A stretch of 64,000 nt of DNA, from positions 1,054,001 through 1,118,000 of the forward strand of contig CAVXFB010000008.1 of assembly GCA_963760935.1 (NCBI GenBank), written 5' to 3'. The notes under the pieces were generated by a model. It saw nothing but the letters and a program-made list of their open reading frames with translations, searched no databases and was not told the DNA's origin. Positions 16,490 to 25,826 of this stretch are shown in pieces (the first letter of the stretch is position 1; each line of letters starts with the position of its first letter). This DNA is from CAVXFB01 sp963760935 (GTDB lineage Bacteria; Planctomycetota; Planctomycetia; Pirellulales; Thermoguttaceae). Both the position numbers and the translations under genes were made by a program.

Positions 16490-18247
16490 CTACGCATCGC
16501 CGGATAATTTATTAAATCTCCGGCGCCCGCAATATGTCACTATTGAAAGCAATGCAATGCCGAGCAAAACCACGGAAGTCGGCTCCGGAACTTCCTGGAA
16601 CGTGCTCAAATGGAGCACCCAATCGTTGGTCGAATCTGGCATGCTGAAAGTTCGGGTTCCACCGCCAGTCACATCGGCCAACGGCGTGGTCTCTCCGGTA
16701 CGGGGATTGTACTCGTAGGCGTAGTACGTACCGGCCGCAAGGTCCATGGTAAACGTTCCGCCGGTGGCTGCGTACGCCACGTACTGCCGGCCGGTTTCCG
16801 CCAGCACATAGGTCCGCGAGTTCGGGGTCAGCGAGTTCTGGCTCGACATCTTCCAGTATTCGATCCCTTTGGTGGTAAAGAAGTCGACCAAATGCTGGAT
16901 GTCGTCGTATTGCGGTGTATCCACCCAGTCGCAAGTCGCCGACGGTCTATACTTTGTACTTCCGTCTGTAAACTGACGCCAGTCAGCCGCGCTGCCGTAC
17001 CCGCCGGCCGTGGCGATGCCCCAAGCGGCGTTGCGCGTCATCGCCGACGTTACGGTCTTGCCGCTGTTGACTTCGCCGAGGTAGGCATATTCGTCGTTGA
17101 CCACGGGCATATTGTGTCCCAGATTGTAAACGATGCCCGCGTTGCCCCATTCGTCGGCATTGGTGTAGCCATCGCTGTTACGAGGGCCGTACTGAATAAT
17201 GGCGTTCGTCGGCCAAGTCGAGCCGAAGAAATCAAAGTCGATTCGGGTCCGCTGGTGAACAGATAACGGGCGCAACGGGGCCGATGTTGTGCCGTCCCCC
17301 ATCCATGGATCGTAATTCCGCACAATCCCGCCAAACCGATTGTAGTCAGACTTGTATTGCGGGTTGGAATAGTTCGCGGAATATTCCCATTCGTATTCCA
17401 GGTTCCAAATCACGTTGTGATAGGCCGCATACCGATTCACGACGTAATTTACAAACCGATCGTTTTGGCTGGAAGTTCCGTATGCCCGATTGTTGTTGTT
17501 GTTATCAAAGATGACCAACTCCGCAACCATCCCCTTTGAACCCAGGTACTGAACGACCTGGTCCAGCTTCTGCCAGTAAGTCGAGCCGTTGTACGTGGAA
17601 AAGTTAAGCTGATCGCGGTCGGGACTTAAGTGGTTTCCGGAGGTGTCTACGTATGGTTCAACGTCTGCATAACCGTGATTCCAATCTGCGTTCAGCAGAT
17701 CCCCATAAACCTCGATGATAGCTTTGTTTATCCCATGCGAGGCCACGTTGTTGATGGCTGTCTTCCAATTGTCATTTGTCAATCCAGCCGCCGCGGCAAA
17801 GTAATATGTTTGCCCCCACAGGAAGCAGCGCGATCCGTCGTCCCAGGCAAAGCTGTTCGTATACGTGGGGTCGACTCGCAAGAAGCCGCGATTGCCGGCC
17901 GTGGCCGCCAGTGCGTTGATCGTGCCCGTCTGATTGTTCAAGCCGGAGTTCAGAGAACTCGTGGTATACGTCCAGGTTCCTTCTACCGTCGGCGTGAAGC
18001 GAATGTCGAACGCATTGTTCCCATTCCAGAAGCCGCTGACTGTCTGGGTTATGCCGCCTGGACCTGTAAACGTGGCAGTGACGGCGGCGTTCGCATCGGT
18101 GTACCAGTTGCTGGAACTCCCGTTGGCCGTGAGATTGATGTCGTACGTCGACCACTTCGGCACATCAACCGCCAAGGCTAGCGTGGAAGTAATGGCCAAA
18201 GCGAACACAATGAAGAGACTCGTGCCGATAGCCTTGGAGTACCTCAT
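16490..18247 (-). CDS. Secreted glycosidase-like protein, paralog 4 (PEP-CTERM, altered active site)
   Basis: 585 residues from the ATG at 18247, chosen because GAGGGGAC lies just upstream and the signal peptide (residues 1-27) starts there; an open frame runs 57 codons further without sense. The layout is signal peptide, DUF5060 module, barrel (FLWGQTYYF), C-terminal beta domain, and the tail EVPEPTSVVLLGIALLSIV plus RRRF. The conserved Asn-Glu pair of the other paralogs is here Tyr285-Glu286 (WNLEYEW), so the Asn before the putative acid/base is lost; PVVNDEYAY is kept. It may have altered or lost activity, or act as a binding protein. First gene of the tandem block. Confidence 0.83.
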   Translation of the reverse strand: MRYSKAIGTSLFIVFALAITSTLALAVDVPKWSTYDINLTANGSSSNWYTDANAAVTATFTGPGGITQTVSGFWNGNNAFDIRFTPTVEGTWTYTTSSLNSGLNNQTGTINALAATAGNRGFLRVDPTYTNSFAWDDGSRCFLWGQTYYFAAAAGLTNDNWKTAINNVASHGINKAIIEVYGDLLNADWNHGYADVEPYVDTSGNHLSPDRDQLNFSTYNGSTYWQKLDQVVQYLGSKGMVAELVIFDNNNNNRAYGTSSQNDRFVNYVVNRYAAYHNVIWNLEYEWEYSANYSNPQYKSDYNRFGGIVRNYDPWMGDGTTSAPLRPLSVHQRTRIDFDFFGSTWPTNAIIQYGPRNSDGYTNADEWGNAGIVYNLGHNMPVVNDEYAYLGEVNSGKTVTSAMTRNAAWGIATAGGYGSAADWRQFTDGSTKYRPSATCDWVDTPQYDDIQHLVDFFTTKGIEYWKMSSQNSLTPNSRTYVLAETGRQYVAYAATGGTFTMDLAAGTYYAYEYNPRTGETTPLADVTGGGTRTFSMPDSTNDWVLHLSTFQEVPEPTSVVLLGIALLSIVTYCGRRRFNKLSGDA

Positions 18248-18564
18248 GGCGGTCCCCTCATCTCGTTGCTTTGGTGGGAAGCGGTACGCGGAAGGTGGGT
18301 GCGGCCCGTTAGTGTAGCGGCGGTTTGACCGTGCACGCTTCGCAAACACGGCGCAACGTCGGACCACACGCTCGAACGAGCCGAGATTAATATATATCAA
18401 TGTGACAAATATTGCCAAGATTTTATGGGAATTTTGCGCCCATCGAATGGCATGCCATACGGATGGTGCGGGCCTTGTAGCCCCAATCTGGCATCGGGTA
18501 GAATCGCAGTCTGTAATGCCCTTAACAATATCTGCTTACAGCGGGTGGCCGTGGAGAAGACTCA
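18248..18564. other. Divergent promoter region
   Basis: 317 bases between paralog 4 (minus) and the KDPG aldolase gene (plus), so both promoters must lie here. An AT-rich patch (attaatatatatcaatgtg, about 18386-18404) is the best candidate for the glycosidase promoter. No ORF or RNA is evident. Confidence 0.5.
18475..18504 (+). promoter_or_regulatory. Possible sigma-70-type promoter for the aldolase gene
   Basis: ttgtag (18475-18480) and tagaat (18499-18504) are separated by 18 bases and lie about 60 bases before the aldolase ATG. The match is partial and untested. Confidence 0.3.
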
Positions 18565-19215
18565 ATGCGTACCGAAGCTACCTTTGAAACTGTTGCTCGC
18601 CTGGGCGTTGTGCCCGTGATCGTCGTCGATTCGGCGGACGCGGCTCTGCCGTTGGCCGATGCCCTGGTGGCAGGTGGGCTGCCGTTGGTCGAGATCACCT
18701 TCCGCACGGCGGCCGCGGCCGAGGCCATTGGACAGATCCGCCGCCAACGACCCGATATTTTGGTCGGCGCCGGAACGGTGGTAACGGCCGACAACCTGAC
18801 CGCCGCCAAAGCCAGCGGGGCCCAATTCTGCATCGCTCCAGGCTTCAACCCAAAGCAGGTTGAACTGGCACGGCAGATCGGTATGCCGTTCGTCCCGGGC
18901 GTGTGTACGCCGAGCGAGACAGAACAGGCCATGGCGCTGGGCTGCACGGTGCTGAAGTTCTCGCCGGCTGAAGTGAGCGGCGGCGTCGGCATGCTCAATG
19001 CGCTGGCCGCCACGTACGCACATCTTGGCGTCCACTACGTGCCCACCGGAGGCGTCAACACGGGCAATCTGGCATCTTACCTCGCGCTAAACGTCGTGGC
19101 GGCCGTCGGCGGCACGTGGATCGCCACGAAGCAAGACATCGCCGAAGGCAAGTGGCAGACAATCACCGATCGCTGCAAGCAAGCTCTTGAGATCGTGGCG
19201 AAAGTTCGAGCGTAG
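18565..19215 (+). CDS. eda: KDPG / KHG aldolase
   Basis: A 216-residue class I aldolase that cleaves 2-keto-3-deoxy-6-phosphogluconate (or 4-hydroxy-2-oxoglutarate) to pyruvate and an aldehyde. Family motifs are LPLVEITFRT (catalytic Glu), VGAGTVVTADNL, PGFNPKQ, FVPGVCTPSE, the Schiff-base Lys in TVLKFSPAE (most members have LFPA) and YVPTGGVN for phosphate binding. Length and motif order match the family. The ATG follows ggagaag by about 6 bases. The nearby ROK kinase and SDR oxidoreductase on the other strand suggest a sugar or sugar-acid catabolic neighbourhood, fitting the upstream glycosidases. Confidence 0.93.
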   Translation: MRTEATFETVARLGVVPVIVVDSADAALPLADALVAGGLPLVEITFRTAAAAEAIGQIRRQRPDILVGAGTVVTADNLTAAKASGAQFCIAPGFNPKQVELARQIGMPFVPGVCTPSETEQAMALGCTVLKFSPAEVSGGVGMLNALAATYAHLGVHYVPTGGVNTGNLASYLALNVVAAVGGTWIATKQDIAEGKWQTITDRCKQALEIVAKVRA

Positions 19216-19293
19216 CGGCAAAGTTTTGACGAGGGACCGTCGCTGCGATTGTCGCGATTTGCGATAGACCGTGCGCCATGTTGCTGCGGCCGC

Positions 19294-20064
19294 TTACAAT
19301 CTGGGCACGGTGAGCCCGCCGTCGACCATGACGACTTGGCCGGTGGAATACGGAAGATCGCCGCGTGCCAAGGCGGCCACCGCCTTGCCGACGTCCTCCG
19401 GCATGCCCCAACGACGCTGGATTGCCAGCCCTTCCCCCAGTAGCTTATCGTATTTCGCCGTAACACCGGCCGTCATATCGGTCTTAATGATGCCCGGCCG
19501 CACTTCGTAAACGGGGATGTCATATTCGCCAAGCCGCGCGGCCCAGAGTTGCGTGGCCATGCTGACGCCCGCCTTCGAGATGCAATATTCGCCGCGACTG
19601 ACCGATGCGACGGTGGCGGAAATGGAAGACACGTTAATGATGCAGCCGCGGAAGGCCGAGTCGGACTTCGCTTGCTCGATCATCCAGTTGGCCGCAGCCT
19701 GCGTCAGGAAATATGGCCCCTGCAAGTTGGTCCGTATCAATCGCTCGAAACTCTCTTCTGTGGCCTCTAGAACGTCCGCACGGACCTTCGGAGCAATTCC
19801 GGCATTGTTGACCAACACGTGCAGACGCCCAAAACGCTCTCGAATAGCCTCGATCAAACGTCGCCGAGCGTCCGTCGCGCCCACGTCGGCTTGAACGTAC
19901 AGCACCTCCGCGCCGGCGCACTTCAGGGAATCGAGAGCCTCCGTCGTCGCCGATGGTTCGCGCACGCCGCAGATCGCCAGATCGAATCGATTGTTGGCCA
20001 AACATTGTGCAATGCCAAATCCTATGCCGCGAGCACCGCCGGTTACGAGAGCTACGCGCTTCAT
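19294..20064 (-). CDS. SDR family oxidoreductase (3-ketoacyl-ACP reductase-like)
   Basis: A 256-residue classical short-chain dehydrogenase. It shows the cofactor motif VTGGARGIGFGI (residues 6-17), the NNAG motif, catalytic Ser in INVSSISA, and the YCISK active-site pair (YxxxK). The C-terminus VVMVDGGLTVPRL is typical of FabG-like enzymes. In sugar-catabolic contexts such proteins are often sugar or sugar-acid dehydrogenases, but sequence alone does not decide the substrate. It is convergent with eda, 78 bases apart. Confidence 0.92.
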   Translation of the reverse strand: MKRVALVTGGARGIGFGIAQCLANNRFDLAICGVREPSATTEALDSLKCAGAEVLYVQADVGATDARRRLIEAIRERFGRLHVLVNNAGIAPKVRADVLEATEESFERLIRTNLQGPYFLTQAAANWMIEQAKSDSAFRGCIINVSSISATVASVSRGEYCISKAGVSMATQLWAARLGEYDIPVYEVRPGIIKTDMTAGVTAKYDKLLGEGLAIQRRWGMPEDVGKAVAALARGDLPYSTGQVVMVDGGLTVPRL

Positions 20065-20149
20065 TTGGTTTCTCCCGCTCGCTACGCAGACACGAAAAAG
20101 GAAAAGACAGGGTTAACAGGTCAAGAGAACTATAAAGTTCCTGCGAACG

Positions 20150-20232
20150 GTCATTCTGATCGCAGTGATGAATCTCTGCGAAATGCCTAACTACGCGCGT
20201 ACGAACGAGATCCTTTGCTACGCTCAGGATGG
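20150..20232. repeat. Imperfect palindromic repeat, family D
   Basis: The left arm gtcattctgatcgcagtgat and right arm tcctttgctacgctcaggat are degenerate inverted copies of the repeat whose clean form overlaps the end of tmk (25758-25827). It lies between the SDR and ROK genes. Confidence 0.6.
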
Positions 20233-20300
20233 CTCGCGTCCATCAAACGAGACTCTGCCGTTCTCCTGATTAACAGGTTGACAAGATTTTGTTCTGGGCA

Positions 20301-21336
20301 CTAGGATTTTCGCTTGAGATATTCGGCCCTTGCAACACCGGCGGCCCCGATGAAACCGGCATCGGCGCCGAGCATGGCGAAATCGATCACGGTCTTCTCC
20401 GCCGGGATGGGCCGTGCGAGTTGTCGAACGACTTTGCGCACCTGATCGAGAAAGCCGCGGCCCAATTCACTCTCGCGGCCACCGAACGTCATTGCTCCAC
20501 CCAGCAGCACGGCCTCGGGATCGATCGTGTGCATCATATTCACCGCGCCGATGGCGATATACCGCGCCGTTTCCTGGACGATTTCGATGGAGAGCTTATC
20601 GTTGGCCTGGGCCTCGTCGGCCACGAGTTTAGGCGTCAATTCAACGCCGCCGGCCATGCGTTGCAGGAGTGAACTTGGTCTCCCCGCGCAATGCTTCTTC
20701 GGTACGACGTACGACGGCCGTTGCGCTGGCGTAGGCCTCGAGGTGACCGCGCTGGCCGCAATTGCACGGTCGGGCATTCTCGCTAAGATCGATGATAATG
20801 TGGCCCGACTCGCCGCCATGACTGTGGGCGCCCTGGAGCACCTGATCGCCGATGACGATGCCGCAGCCGATGCCCGTGCCAAGCGTCAATAAGACCATGC
20901 TGTTAAACTCACGGCCCGATCCGACCCAATACTCGCCATAGGCGGCGGCGTTGGCATCGTTCTCGAAGGCCACTGGCAAACCGCTGTAGTGGCTCACCCG
21001 ATCGCGGATGGGGAAATTGACCCAGCCCTTCAGATTGATCGGGCGGAGCAGCATGCCGGAGGGGATATCCATCTCGCCGGGCGCGCCGAGTCCGACGCTG
21101 GCGATGTCCTTCGGCTGCAAGCCGGCGTCGCCGATCGCCTGATGCACGGCGGCGGCCATGCGTCGAGCGCCCTCTTCCGCCGTGGTTTCAACCTCCGTCG
21201 GAATGCTCAGCCATGAGAGCGGCCGTCCCAGATTGTCGACCACTCCGGCCTTGATATTCGTGCCGCCGAGGTCGATGCCCGCGAAGAAAGGCGATTTGGC
21301 CTCGTCAATCGCGATGAGATGGCGCGTCTCTGCCAT
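20301..21336 (-). pseudogene. ROK family sugar kinase (glucokinase-like), one frameshift
   Basis: Two overlapping frames give one ROK kinase of about 345 residues. The first (21336 down to about 20670) has DLGGTNIKAGVVD (ATP binding), SVGLGAPGEMD, ENDANAAAYGEYW (catalytic Asp), LTLGTGIGCGIVIG and the zinc-type CNCGQRGHLEAYAS. The second (to 20301) supplies LQRMAGGVELTPKLV, the NMMHTIDPEAVLLGG helix and the C-terminus. A single base change near 20660-20668, after GETKF, breaks the frame. The gene may be functional if this is an assembly error. Expected reaction: ATP-dependent phosphorylation of glucose or a related sugar. Confidence 0.85.
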
Positions 21337-21522
21337 AATCCACCTGTGTCGTGCCCAAAGAGTGCGAAAACGCTAGTATAGAAAACCGCCGTGCGCCCGG
21401 CAACCACCGTCATCGCGAGCTTGGCGATGGAACTCACAAGTTTGTGGCTGGGTCGCGAGCAGCAATCCGCATCATTCGCGCAATTGCTGCGTAATTCTGG
21501 TGCGGCTCGCTGTGTTGCCCCC

Positions 21523-22509
21523 CTACGAGTTCACAGCCTCGCCGTTGTATTTCTCCACCATGCGTCGGGCCCGATCGGCAACCAACTGCCGCAGTTCGGG
21601 CGGCTGGATGACTTCAGCCTGGTCTCCGTAGCCAAGAATCCACCAGGAGATTTCGTTCAGTCCCGAAACCTTCACTTGGTAATCTGCCGAGCCATCGTCG
21701 TGAAACACTAACCGCTGCGTCTTGTGCCAGTTCACCTCGGCCACGTTTTGCGCCACCAGCTTGCTGAAGCGGACCACGACGTCGCGATCGCGCCCCTTTT
21801 CGGGAATCATGTGCCAGGCGTTGCGTAGATACCGCTCGATGGAGAAGCCCCGCGGGACCTGGAAGTGGTCGTCCAGCGGCTCAAGCTGCAAGATGCGGCC
21901 GACGTTGAAGGTCCGCTTGGCCCGGTGCAGTGACGAGCGACCGACGAGGTACCAACATCGCCGGCTGAAGAACAGCCCGTAAGGTTCGACCCGGGTGACG
22001 ATCTGGCTCTCGTCCTTCAGGCTGTTATAGCGGATGCGGACACTGCGGCGGTTGGCAGCCGCATCGAGCAGTTGTTCGTAAACCGCTTTGCAGCCCGTCA
22101 ATGGGTTCGTCGGCGGCGCTTGGATGTGGATCGCGGCCGTGACATTGCGGAGCTGATCGCGAAGCCGGGCGGGAAGGCTGCTTTCAAGCTTGACGGCGGC
22201 CGTCCGAGCCGGACCAAGAAACGGCAGCCCGGAGTCGTTGCCCAACTCGTGGCAGAGCACCAACAGCGAGAGCGCTTCGTCGGGCGTGAAGTTCGTCGGC
22301 GGCAGCAGGCAGGCTCCGGGGATACGGTAGCATTGCTGCTTGTCGTCAAAGCTCAGAGGCAGGCCCGAGAGCCGCAGCAGGTCGAGATCGCGAAAGACGG
22401 TCCGTCGACTAACGCCACACGCCTGGGCCAATGCTTCAGTGTTGTACCCCCTGCCAACCTGAAGCAGTCCGATCAACTGTAGAAGTCGTTGGATTCGCCC
22501 CAGATTCAT
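21523..22509 (-). CDS. HTH-WYL transcriptional regulator (YafY/DeoR-like)
   Basis: A 328-residue regulator with an N-terminal winged helix-turn-helix (LAQACGVSRRTVFRDLDLLR, about residues 25-45). A linker follows, then a WYL domain (about 150-225) with the namesake residues in RRCWYLVGRSSLHRAKRTF, and a C-terminal WCX-type domain. WYL regulators bind nucleic-acid or nucleotide-like ligands and control DNA repair, defence or metabolism. Its start is close to the end of the TolC-like gene, so the two may be co-transcribed; no obvious target is seen. Confidence 0.92.
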   Translation of the reverse strand: MNLGRIQRLLQLIGLLQVGRGYNTEALAQACGVSRRTVFRDLDLLRLSGLPLSFDDKQQCYRIPGACLLPPTNFTPDEALSLLVLCHELGNDSGLPFLGPARTAAVKLESSLPARLRDQLRNVTAAIHIQAPPTNPLTGCKAVYEQLLDAAANRRSVRIRYNSLKDESQIVTRVEPYGLFFSRRCWYLVGRSSLHRAKRTFNVGRILQLEPLDDHFQVPRGFSIERYLRNAWHMIPEKGRDRDVVVRFSKLVAQNVAEVNWHKTQRLVFHDDGSADYQVKVSGLNEISWWILGYGDQAEVIQPPELRQLVADRARRMVEKYNGEAVNS

Positions 22510-22848
22510 AACTGCTGCCCTTTTCGGCGGTCGTCCAACTGGTCGGCAAGATTTCCATATTGGAGGACTGCCGCGATTTTCGCCCCGTCATGGGTACTGT
22601 ACCAATGTTCGCTCCCGCGAAAATGGCTTTGTCGCCATCGGTCCGTTTCGTTTTCACCATCCATCCGCTCGTGGCCTTTTGCGTGCCCGAGGCCGATGCC
22701 TGTGGCTCGGGAATCGGTGCGGCCGGCGTACTCGATTTCATCGGTTGGGGATCGGGCGTCGGCACCAATTCCGGTTGATCGGAGGCCGGCGCCGTTTGCG
22801 ACTGTTCTCCGGCCCCGCCCGGCATTTGGTCGATCGGCCCGCGGCTGA

Positions 22849-24768
22849 TTACCCGCGGTTGCGTGAAGCCGTAATCGAGGTACGTCGAAGCCTCGCGGGC
22901 CCGCGCCGGCGTCGAGCATCGAAGTACGCCTTGGCCGGCCACGGCCCTTCCGCCAAGTACACGCCATTGTACTCAAGCAGCGAACCTTTGCGGTAGTGGA
23001 CCTGCGAAATTGACTTGTTGTAATCGACCAACGCCCGGTAGTAGTCGCTTTCGGCCCGCGCCAGGTTTTGCTGGGCCTGCAAGAGAACGTCGATCGTGAC
23101 TGTGTCATTTTCATACGCGGCGGCTACGGCCTCGACCTCGCGCTGAGCGGCGATGCGGCGGTTGAAGTCCGTCTGGCTCAACACAAGGTTGGCTTCCATG
23201 TCGCGGACGGCAAAGGCCAACTGGTGCGACAATTCGAGCTCGCCTTCCTGAAGCTTGGCCCGCTCTCGGGCCAATGCCAGTTGTGCATTGCGCACGCCGG
23301 CCATCTCGCGGCGGAAGCCCAGCGGCAAGCTCAATTGCAGCCCGGTCTGCCACTCCTGGAAATTGCCGTCGGTCATCGTGCGATAGGCATTGGAATCGGG
23401 GAACGGGGGTCCCAGGGCAAAGTCATTGATGTCCAGCGCATTGGCGCCGTCCAAGCGGTTGCCCAAGCCAAGCCAGCGATATTGGGCGATGAAGTCGAGC
23501 TTGGGAAGCAGGAAGTTCTTGGCGGCGATCAACTCGAGTTCTCGCCGCTTGACGATCCATTTTTCCTCGCGGAGTTCCACGCTGCGCACGAGTCCTTCGT
23601 TTAGAATCTCGCACCAATCGAACACCACCTTTGCAGTCGTCGGCTCGTCCTTGGGACGGATTAGCCGACCGTCCGTGGCTGCCAGACCGAGTAAATATCG
23701 AAGCTTCGCTTCGACAACGTACAGCGAGTTGAGCGATTGCTCGGCCGTGCTGCGGAAGAGATAGTATTGCTCGCGAGCTTGCGCCTCTTTTTCGGCTTCG
23801 CCGCCTTTGCCGCCGACGCGAGCGAGCGTCGCAATCTTCCGCCACGTCTGCAACGCGCTGTCGCGGCCGGCAATCACTGCATCGAGGCTGCGGTACTGGA
23901 AATACAACTCCCAATAGGCGGTCTCGACGTCGCTAACCAAATTGCGGACGCTTGCCTCGAAGTCGGCTAACGCGATATCGGTGCTCAGCCGGTTGATCAT
24001 CACGCCGGTGAAGAGCCCGAGCTGCTCGGGCCGGGCGCCTGGTCCGGCGATCCGATTGAACTGCACGCCGGCCCCTTGTAACAACGGCTGCCGCCATTCT
24101 GCCACAAGGTTCACATTCCAATCGCTGGGGTACGCCCGCGTGGGGCTGTTGCTCATTTGATATGCAACGTTGTGGGTCAATGCGAACTGGCCGCCCGTGG
24201 CGGTTACCTTCGACAAGCGGGCCTGGAACGTGCCCAGGTCCTCCCGAGTGACCGCGGGGAACACCGCCCCGATGAAACCACTGGTATCGACGTTCTGTGG
24301 AGTGTCGCGCTTCTCCCAAGTCAAACTGCTGGAGAATTGGGCATCGAACGCGGATAGCGCCGCCTCGGCACTGGTGCGTGGATTCGTCTCGGCCAGCGCC
24401 GGATCGTAGATCGTCGGCACCAGTTCGGGATTGCGGAGAATGTAGTCGGGCGGCCCCTGCACTTGCCCGCCAATATTGCGCATCACCTTGTTGTTTCTCA
24501 AGGCAAGCTCCATCGCCTCCTCCAACGTGAGGTTCCAGATCTCCTTCTTGGCGTTGTTGGCGAGAGAGAACGGCCGTTGGGCATCGGACACGTCGGAGAG
24601 CCGATCGGCATCGACGTCCGGATACTCGATATCCGTGGCGACGCCTTTATAGTGTTCCAGATCGCCGTCGACGTGCTTGAAATAGAACGGCTGCTGCGGT
24701 TGACAGCCCAACAGGGCCGCCAACGCGACCACAGTCGATGCGGCGAGCAGGGGGACTTGCCGACACAT
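22849..24768 (-). CDS. TolC-family outer-membrane efflux lipoprotein, 3' frameshifted
   Basis: The ATG at 24768 is chosen because AGGA lies 9 bases upstream and a lipoprotein signal follows (ALLGCQPQQP). The body has the two OEP repeats of TolC/OprM-type channels: long helices with LVSDVETAYWELYFQYR and LAFAVRDMEANLVLSQTDF. The ending SQVHYRKGSLLEYNGVYLAE is common in planctomycete members. Near 22901-22911 the frame slips: this frame ends in Arg-rich noise, while the alternative frame gives REASTYLDYGFTQPRV and then a Pro/Ala/Gln-rich tail. The real stop is therefore further downstream (perhaps 22436) and uncertain. No adaptor or pump is adjacent. Confidence 0.88.
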   Translation of the reverse strand: MCRQVPLLAASTVVALAALLGCQPQQPFYFKHVDGDLEHYKGVATDIEYPDVDADRLSDVSDAQRPFSLANNAKKEIWNLTLEEAMELALRNNKVMRNIGGQVQGPPDYILRNPELVPTIYDPALAETNPRTSAEAALSAFDAQFSSSLTWEKRDTPQNVDTSGFIGAVFPAVTREDLGTFQARLSKVTATGGQFALTHNVAYQMSNSPTRAYPSDWNVNLVAEWRQPLLQGAGVQFNRIAGPGARPEQLGLFTGVMINRLSTDIALADFEASVRNLVSDVETAYWELYFQYRSLDAVIAGRDSALQTWRKIATLARVGGKGGEAEKEAQAREQYYLFRSTAEQSLNSLYVVEAKLRYLLGLAATDGRLIRPKDEPTTAKVVFDWCEILNEGLVRSVELREEKWIVKRRELELIAAKNFLLPKLDFIAQYRWLGLGNRLDGANALDINDFALGPPFPDSNAYRTMTDGNFQEWQTGLQLSLPLGFRREMAGVRNAQLALARERAKLQEGELELSHQLAFAVRDMEANLVLSQTDFNRRIAAQREVEAVAAAYENDTVTIDVLLQAQQNLARAESDYYRALVDYNKSISQVHYRKGSLLEYNGVYLAEGPWPAKAYFDARRRRGPARLRRTSITASRNRG

Positions 24769-25166
24769 AGTGTGCATTCCTGTTTCGTGATCGGTCGCGA
24801 ACGACACTAACCTTCCCTCCCCGGACGGTTAGCACCATCTCAACCGCGCCACGAATAAAAAGTCTGCGGCGATGCCGCGTATACCACATATCCCGTCCCC
24901 CCACAAACCGACGACCGACGGTCCACGCGCAATCTCCGCGAGGCCCCATTCGGAGCAATCGGCAAACTTGTTATCGGCAGCCCATACCGCAGACTTTGGC
25001 AGAACTACACAACCGGAAAACCCGAATCGCTTTGCCTATATTTACAAAACGACGCATTTTCCCTTTTGGCCGCGAAATAATGAGTGCCCAGCACGATTGG
25101 CCATGTGTTCCGGACCGTCTACAATGCGTGGCGATCACCAACCACTAATCAATTAGCCGTAACCCA
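24769..25166. other. Divergent intergenic region, tolC-like / tmk
   Basis: About 400 bases between the divergent TolC-like and thymidylate kinase genes. It should contain both promoters. An AT-rich patch (tgcctatatttacaaaacg, near 25033) could serve tmk. No ORF or RNA structure is convincing. Confidence 0.45.
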
Positions 25167-25826
25167 ATGTTCCTCTCGATTGACGGCGGCGATGGCACCG
25201 GCAAGTCCACCCAACTGGAACTGCTCCGCCATTGGCTCGCTCAACAAGACCATAACGTGGTCGTGTGCCGCGATCCGGGCAGCACGCCCCTGGGCGAGGC
25301 CGTCCGGGGCATCCTTCTGGACAGACACGATTTGCACATCGACCGCCGCAGCGAGATGTTGCTCTATATGGCCGCCCGCGCACAAATGGTCGAGCAAGTC
25401 ATCCGACCGGGCTTGACCGGCGGCCAAACCGTGCTTAGCGATCGCTATCTGCTGGCCAACGTGGCGTATCAGGGCTACGGCGGCGGCATCGACGTGGCAA
25501 CCATTTGGGAAGTCGGTCGCATCGCCACAGGCGGGCTGATGCCCGACCTGACCATCTTGCTGGATGTGCCCCCTCAGGTCGCGGCCGCTCGAATTGCCCG
25601 CCCCTTGGATCGCATGGAGAAACAGGGCGCCGAGTTTCACGCCCGGGTGCGCGATGGCTTTCTGACCGAAGCTGCCAGGGCACCGGATACGATCGTGGTC
25701 ATCAATGCCGCTCAGTCGATCGACGAAGTACATGCCGCGATCAAGAATGCAGTGAATGTCATCCTGAGCGCAGCGAAGGATCTCCGAAGTTCCCATAGCC
25801 CAGATTCTTCGCTGCGCTCAGAATGA
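25167..25826 (+). CDS. tmk: Thymidylate kinase
   Basis: 219 residues. It phosphorylates dTMP to dTDP for DNA synthesis. The P-loop IDGGDGTGKSTQ (residues 5-16), the dTMP-site region RDPGSTPLGEAVR (bacterial enzymes usually have EPGGT), SDRYLLANVAYQGYGGG, and the LID-like RPLDRMEKQGAEF are visible. The last 23 residues (from NVILSAAKDL) are encoded by an imperfect palindromic repeat, and the stop codon lies in its second arm, so the natural C-terminus has been replaced or extended. The next gene, holB, follows in the same direction, a common pairing in bacteria. Confidence 0.95.
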   Translation: MFLSIDGGDGTGKSTQLELLRHWLAQQDHNVVVCRDPGSTPLGEAVRGILLDRHDLHIDRRSEMLLYMAARAQMVEQVIRPGLTGGQTVLSDRYLLANVAYQGYGGGIDVATIWEVGRIATGGLMPDLTILLDVPPQVAAARIARPLDRMEKQGAEFHARVRDGFLTEAARAPDTIVVINAAQSIDEVHAAIKNAVNVILSAAKDLRSSHSPDSSLRSE

